Positions 6,087-8,381 of a DNA stretch of 8,381 nucleotides are shown here, piece after piece; position 1 is the first letter of the stretch; each line of letters starts with the position of its first letter. The position numbers and the translations under genes were made by a program. The notes below the pieces were generated by a model. That model was not told where the DNA came from. It made no database searches and saw only the letters and a list, made by a program, of their open reading frames with translations. Origin of the DNA: Betaproteobacteria bacterium (GTDB taxonomy: Bacteria; Pseudomonadota; Gammaproteobacteria; Burkholderiales; SG8-39); the NCBI GenBank assembly GCA_005882235.1, contig VBCT01000168.1, forward strand, positions 1 to 8,381, in the 5' to 3' direction.

Positions 6087-7289
6087 ATGGATCGACCCCG
6101 CAACCTCTCCGGCGGCACCCCGGCGATCGAGTTGCCGGGGCTGCGCTTCGCCCTCGGCGAGGACATCGACATGCTGCGTGCCGCCGTGCGCGGCTTCGCT
6201 CAAGCGGAGCTCGCGCCGCGCGCCGCCGAAATCGACCGCTCGAACCAGTTTCCCTCCGATCTGTGGAGGAAGATGGGCGCGCTCGGGCTTCTCGGCGTCA
6301 CCGTGGAGGAAGCCTACGGCGGCACCATGATGGGTTACGCGGCGCATATCGTCGCGATGGAGGAAATCAGCCGGGCTTCGGCATCGGTGGGCCTGTCCTA
6401 CGGCGCGCACTCCAATCTCTGCGTCAACCAGATCCGCCGGAACGGGACCGAGACTCAGAAGCGCAAATACCTGCCGAAGCTCGTCGCAGGCGATTGGACA
6501 GGCGCGCTCGCCATGTCCGAGCCCGGTTCCGGCTCGGACGTGGTCTCGATGAAAACCCGCGCCGAATATCGCAAGGGCAAGTTCGTCCTGAACGGCAGCA
6601 AGATGTGGATCACCAACGGCCCGGACGCCGACGTGCTCGTGGTCTACGCCAAGACGGACGCCGATTCTGGAACGGGGGGCATCACGGCCTTTATCGTCGA
6701 GAAAGGCTTCAAGGGCTTTTCAACTGCGCAAAAGCTCGACAAGCTGGGCATGCGCGGCTCGAACACCTGCGAGCTCGTGTTCCAGGACTGCGAGGTGCCG
6801 GAGGAAAACATACTGTCGGAGGCGGGACGCGGGGTAAAGGTCTTGATGTCGGGCCTCGACTACGAGCGCGCGGTGCTCGCAGGCGGGCCCCTCGGCATTA
6901 TGCAGGCGTGCATGGATGTGGTCGTCCCGTACCTCCATGAGCGCAAGCAGTTCGGCCAGCCGATCGGCGAGTTCCAGCTGATGCAGGGAAAACTCGCCGA
7001 CATGTACACGACCCTGAACGCCTGTCGCGCCTACGTGTATGCGGTCGGCCAAGCCTGCGACCGCGGCGAGACCACGCGCAAGGACGCAGCCGGCGCCATT
7101 CTCTACGCCGCCGAAAAAGCGACCTGGATGGCGGGCGAGGCGATCCAGTGTCTCGGCGGCAACGGCTACATCAACGATTACCCGACCGGGCGCCTGTGGC
7201 GCGACGCGAAGCTCTACGAGATCGGCGCGGGAACGTCCGAGATCCGCCGCTGGCTGATCGGGCGGGAGCTGTTTTCCGAGACGTCCTGA
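6087..7289 (+). CDS. ivd: Isovaleryl-CoA dehydrogenase (FAD-dependent acyl-CoA dehydrogenase)
   Basis: This 400-residue flavoenzyme should oxidise isovaleryl-CoA to 3-methylcrotonyl-CoA in leucine degradation, passing electrons to electron-transfer flavoprotein. All acyl-CoA dehydrogenase parts are present: the N-terminal helical domain (to about 135), the FAD/substrate loop ALAMSEPGSGSD (140-151) with MWITNGPDAD (173-182), and the C-terminal helical domain with QCLGGNGYINDYPTGRLWRDAK (354-375). Two features separate it from other family members. The stretch SGLDYERAVLAGGPLG (255-270) carries Glu260 where isovaleryl-CoA dehydrogenases have their catalytic base. The usual base position of straight-chain enzymes (Glu-Gly-Thr) reads Ala-Gly-Thr at 381-383, within YEIGAGTSEIRR, as in human IVD. 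It is the first structural gene after the regulator and operator, and the thiolase follows after 40 nt. The equivalent symbol in liu nomenclature is liuA. Confidence 0.95.
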   Translation: MDRPRNLSGGTPAIELPGLRFALGEDIDMLRAAVRGFAQAELAPRAAEIDRSNQFPSDLWRKMGALGLLGVTVEEAYGGTMMGYAAHIVAMEEISRASASVGLSYGAHSNLCVNQIRRNGTETQKRKYLPKLVAGDWTGALAMSEPGSGSDVVSMKTRAEYRKGKFVLNGSKMWITNGPDADVLVVYAKTDADSGTGGITAFIVEKGFKGFSTAQKLDKLGMRGSNTCELVFQDCEVPEENILSEAGRGVKVLMSGLDYERAVLAGGPLGIMQACMDVVVPYLHERKQFGQPIGEFQLMQGKLADMYTTLNACRAYVYAVGQACDRGETTRKDAAGAILYAAEKATWMAGEAIQCLGGNGYINDYPTGRLWRDAKLYEIGAGTSEIRRWLIGRELFSETS

Positions 7290-7317
7290 AGGCCTTCGAT
7301 CTTTACCTGAAACATTC

Positions 7318-7322
7318 AAGGA
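7318..7322 (+). promoter_or_regulatory. Shine-Dalgarno site of the thiolase gene
   Basis: AAGGA lies 7 nt before ATG 7330, a good distance. It supports that start over any later ATG. Confidence 0.6.
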
Positions 7323-7329
7323 CACCGAC

Positions 7330-8381
7330 ATGTTGAACGATCCCGTCGTCATCGTTTCCGCAGCAAGGACACCCATGGGCGCCTTTCAAGGCGAACTCAG
7401 GGACTTCGCCGCCCCGCAGCTCGGCGCCGCCGCGATCCGCGCCGCGGTCGAGCGCGCTCGAATCAGGCCCGATCAGGTGCAGGAGGTGATCATGGGCTGC
7501 GTTCTTCCCGCCGGTCAGGGTCAGGCACCCGCGCGACAGGCGGGCATAAGCGCGGGTTTGCCGCTTTCCGTTGGCTGCACCACCGTGAACAAGATGTGCG
7601 GCTCGGGCATGAAGGCGGCGATGCTCGCCCACGATCTGCTTGCGGCCGGCACGAACGAGGTGATGGTTGCAGGCGGCATGGAATCGATGACCAACGCCCC
7701 TTATCTCCTTCCGAAAGCGCGCTCCGGTTACCGCATGGGCCATCAGCAGGCCGTCGACCACATGTTCCTCGACGGACTGGAGGACGCTTACGACAAAGGC
7801 AAATTGATGGGGAGCTTCGCCGAAGACTGTGCAGGGAAGTACAACTTCTCCCGGGAGGAACAGGACAAATTCGCGATCGCATCGCTCGAGCGCGCCCAGG
7901 CCGCCAACAGGAACGGCTGGTTTGCTTGGGAGATCACCCCGGTCGCCGTGAAAACCGGCAAGGCCGAGCGCTTCATGGAGCAGGACGAGCAGCCCTTCAA
8001 GGCCAATTTCGAGAAGATCCCGACACTTAAGCCCGCGTTCCGCAAGGACGGCACCGTGACCGCGGCGAATTCGAGCTCGATCTCGGACGGAGCGGCGGCC
8101 CTGGTCATGATGCGCCGTTCCACCGCCGGAAAACTGGGCCTCGCGCCGCTTGCGGCGGTCGTCGGCCACAGCACGCATTCCCAGGAGCCGGGGTGGTTCA
8201 CGACCGCGCCGGTGGGCGCGATCAAGAAGCTCTTCGATGCGACCGGCTGGAGCGCCGGCAAAGTCGATCTCTACGAGATCAACGAGGCCTTCGCGGTGGT
8301 CACCATGGCGGCGATGAGGGAGCACGGCTTGCCGCACGACCGGGTCAACATTCACGGCGGCGCATGCGCGCTCGGCCACCC
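7330..8381 (+). CDS. Acetyl-CoA acetyltransferase (thiolase), 3' cut by window edge
   Basis: The frame is open from ATG 7330 to the window end, giving 350 complete codons of an expected 390-400. It starts with the typical thiolase N-terminus DPVVIVSAARTPMGAFQGEL. The acyl-accepting nucleophile is Cys90 in TVNKMCGSGMKA, followed by AGGMESMTNAPYLL (114-127). NEAF (318-321) and the GGACALGH motif with His350 at the very edge are also present; the second catalytic cysteine would lie beyond the window. The enzyme interconverts two acetyl-CoA and acetoacetyl-CoA. Next to isovaleryl-CoA dehydrogenase it probably handles the acetoacetate arm of leucine breakdown. It could also feed PHA synthesis from the nearby synthase, acting like PhaA; sequence alone does not decide. 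It lies 40 nt after the dehydrogenase, with no terminator between, so one operon is likely. Confidence 0.93.
   Translation, partial: MLNDPVVIVSAARTPMGAFQGELRDFAAPQLGAAAIRAAVERARIRPDQVQEVIMGCVLPAGQGQAPARQAGISAGLPLSVGCTTVNKMCGSGMKAAMLAHDLLAAGTNEVMVAGGMESMTNAPYLLPKARSGYRMGHQQAVDHMFLDGLEDAYDKGKLMGSFAEDCAGKYNFSREEQDKFAIASLERAQAANRNGWFAWEITPVAVKTGKAERFMEQDEQPFKANFEKIPTLKPAFRKDGTVTAANSSSISDGAAALVMMRRSTAGKLGLAPLAAVVGHSTHSQEPGWFTTAPVGAIKKLFDATGWSAGKVDLYEINEAFAVVTMAAMREHGLPHDRVNIHGGACALGH

Noticed and set aside
7297..7315. TTTACCTGAAAC-like stretch in the dehydrogenase-thiolase gap as a second operator
   Set aside because: It resembles the operator core only with an extra base and has poor symmetry. 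No promoter hexamers frame it.

Overview
The window is a GC-rich, densely packed chromosomal stretch from a proteobacterium. Betaproteobacteria fit best, judging by the gene families, by codon ends rich in G and C, and by a MerR regulator, isovaleryl-CoA dehydrogenase and thiolase in the order typical of leucine-catabolism (liu) loci. This taxonomic call is inference from protein character; I cannot name a genus. I see no mobile element, CRISPR array, tRNA or rRNA, and no sign of recent transfer.

The left part (1-2636, + strand) holds a tight run of four genes. They are the C-terminal half of a DsbA-type thiol:disulfide oxidoreductase (cut by the window edge), a second complete exported DsbA-like protein with a CPVC active site, a short-chain dehydrogenase/reductase, and a BtuF-like substrate-binding-fold protein that lacks a signal peptide. 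Gaps are 25 nt and 22 nt, then a 4-nt overlap, so co-transcription is likely.

The middle part (2658-5478, - strand) is a two-gene unit converging on the first. A zinc metallo-beta-lactamase-fold hydrolase is followed after 4 nt by a class I polyhydroxyalkanoate (PHA) synthase with an intact Cys-Asp-His triad. The two convergent units are separated by only 21 nt, with no recognisable terminator.

The right part (5604-8381, + strand) is the start of a probable leucine/isovalerate degradation operon: a LiuR-like MerR regulator, isovaleryl-CoA dehydrogenase, and an acetyl-CoA acetyltransferase cut by the right edge. The 63-nt gap between the regulator and the dehydrogenase holds the best regulatory signal of the window. 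It is a perfect 16-bp palindrome lying inside the 17-bp spacer of a good sigma-70 promoter, as expected for a MerR-family operator. Metabolically the right and middle parts could meet at acyl-CoA intermediates: leucine breakdown yields acetyl-CoA and acetoacetate, and PHA synthase polymerises hydroxyacyl-CoA. That link is inference.

I did not find a clearly new biological system. The items most worth a second look are the operator-promoter arrangement, the tandem DsbA pair with the unusual CPVC site, the signal-less cobalamin-binding-like protein, and the hydrolase paired with PHA synthase.
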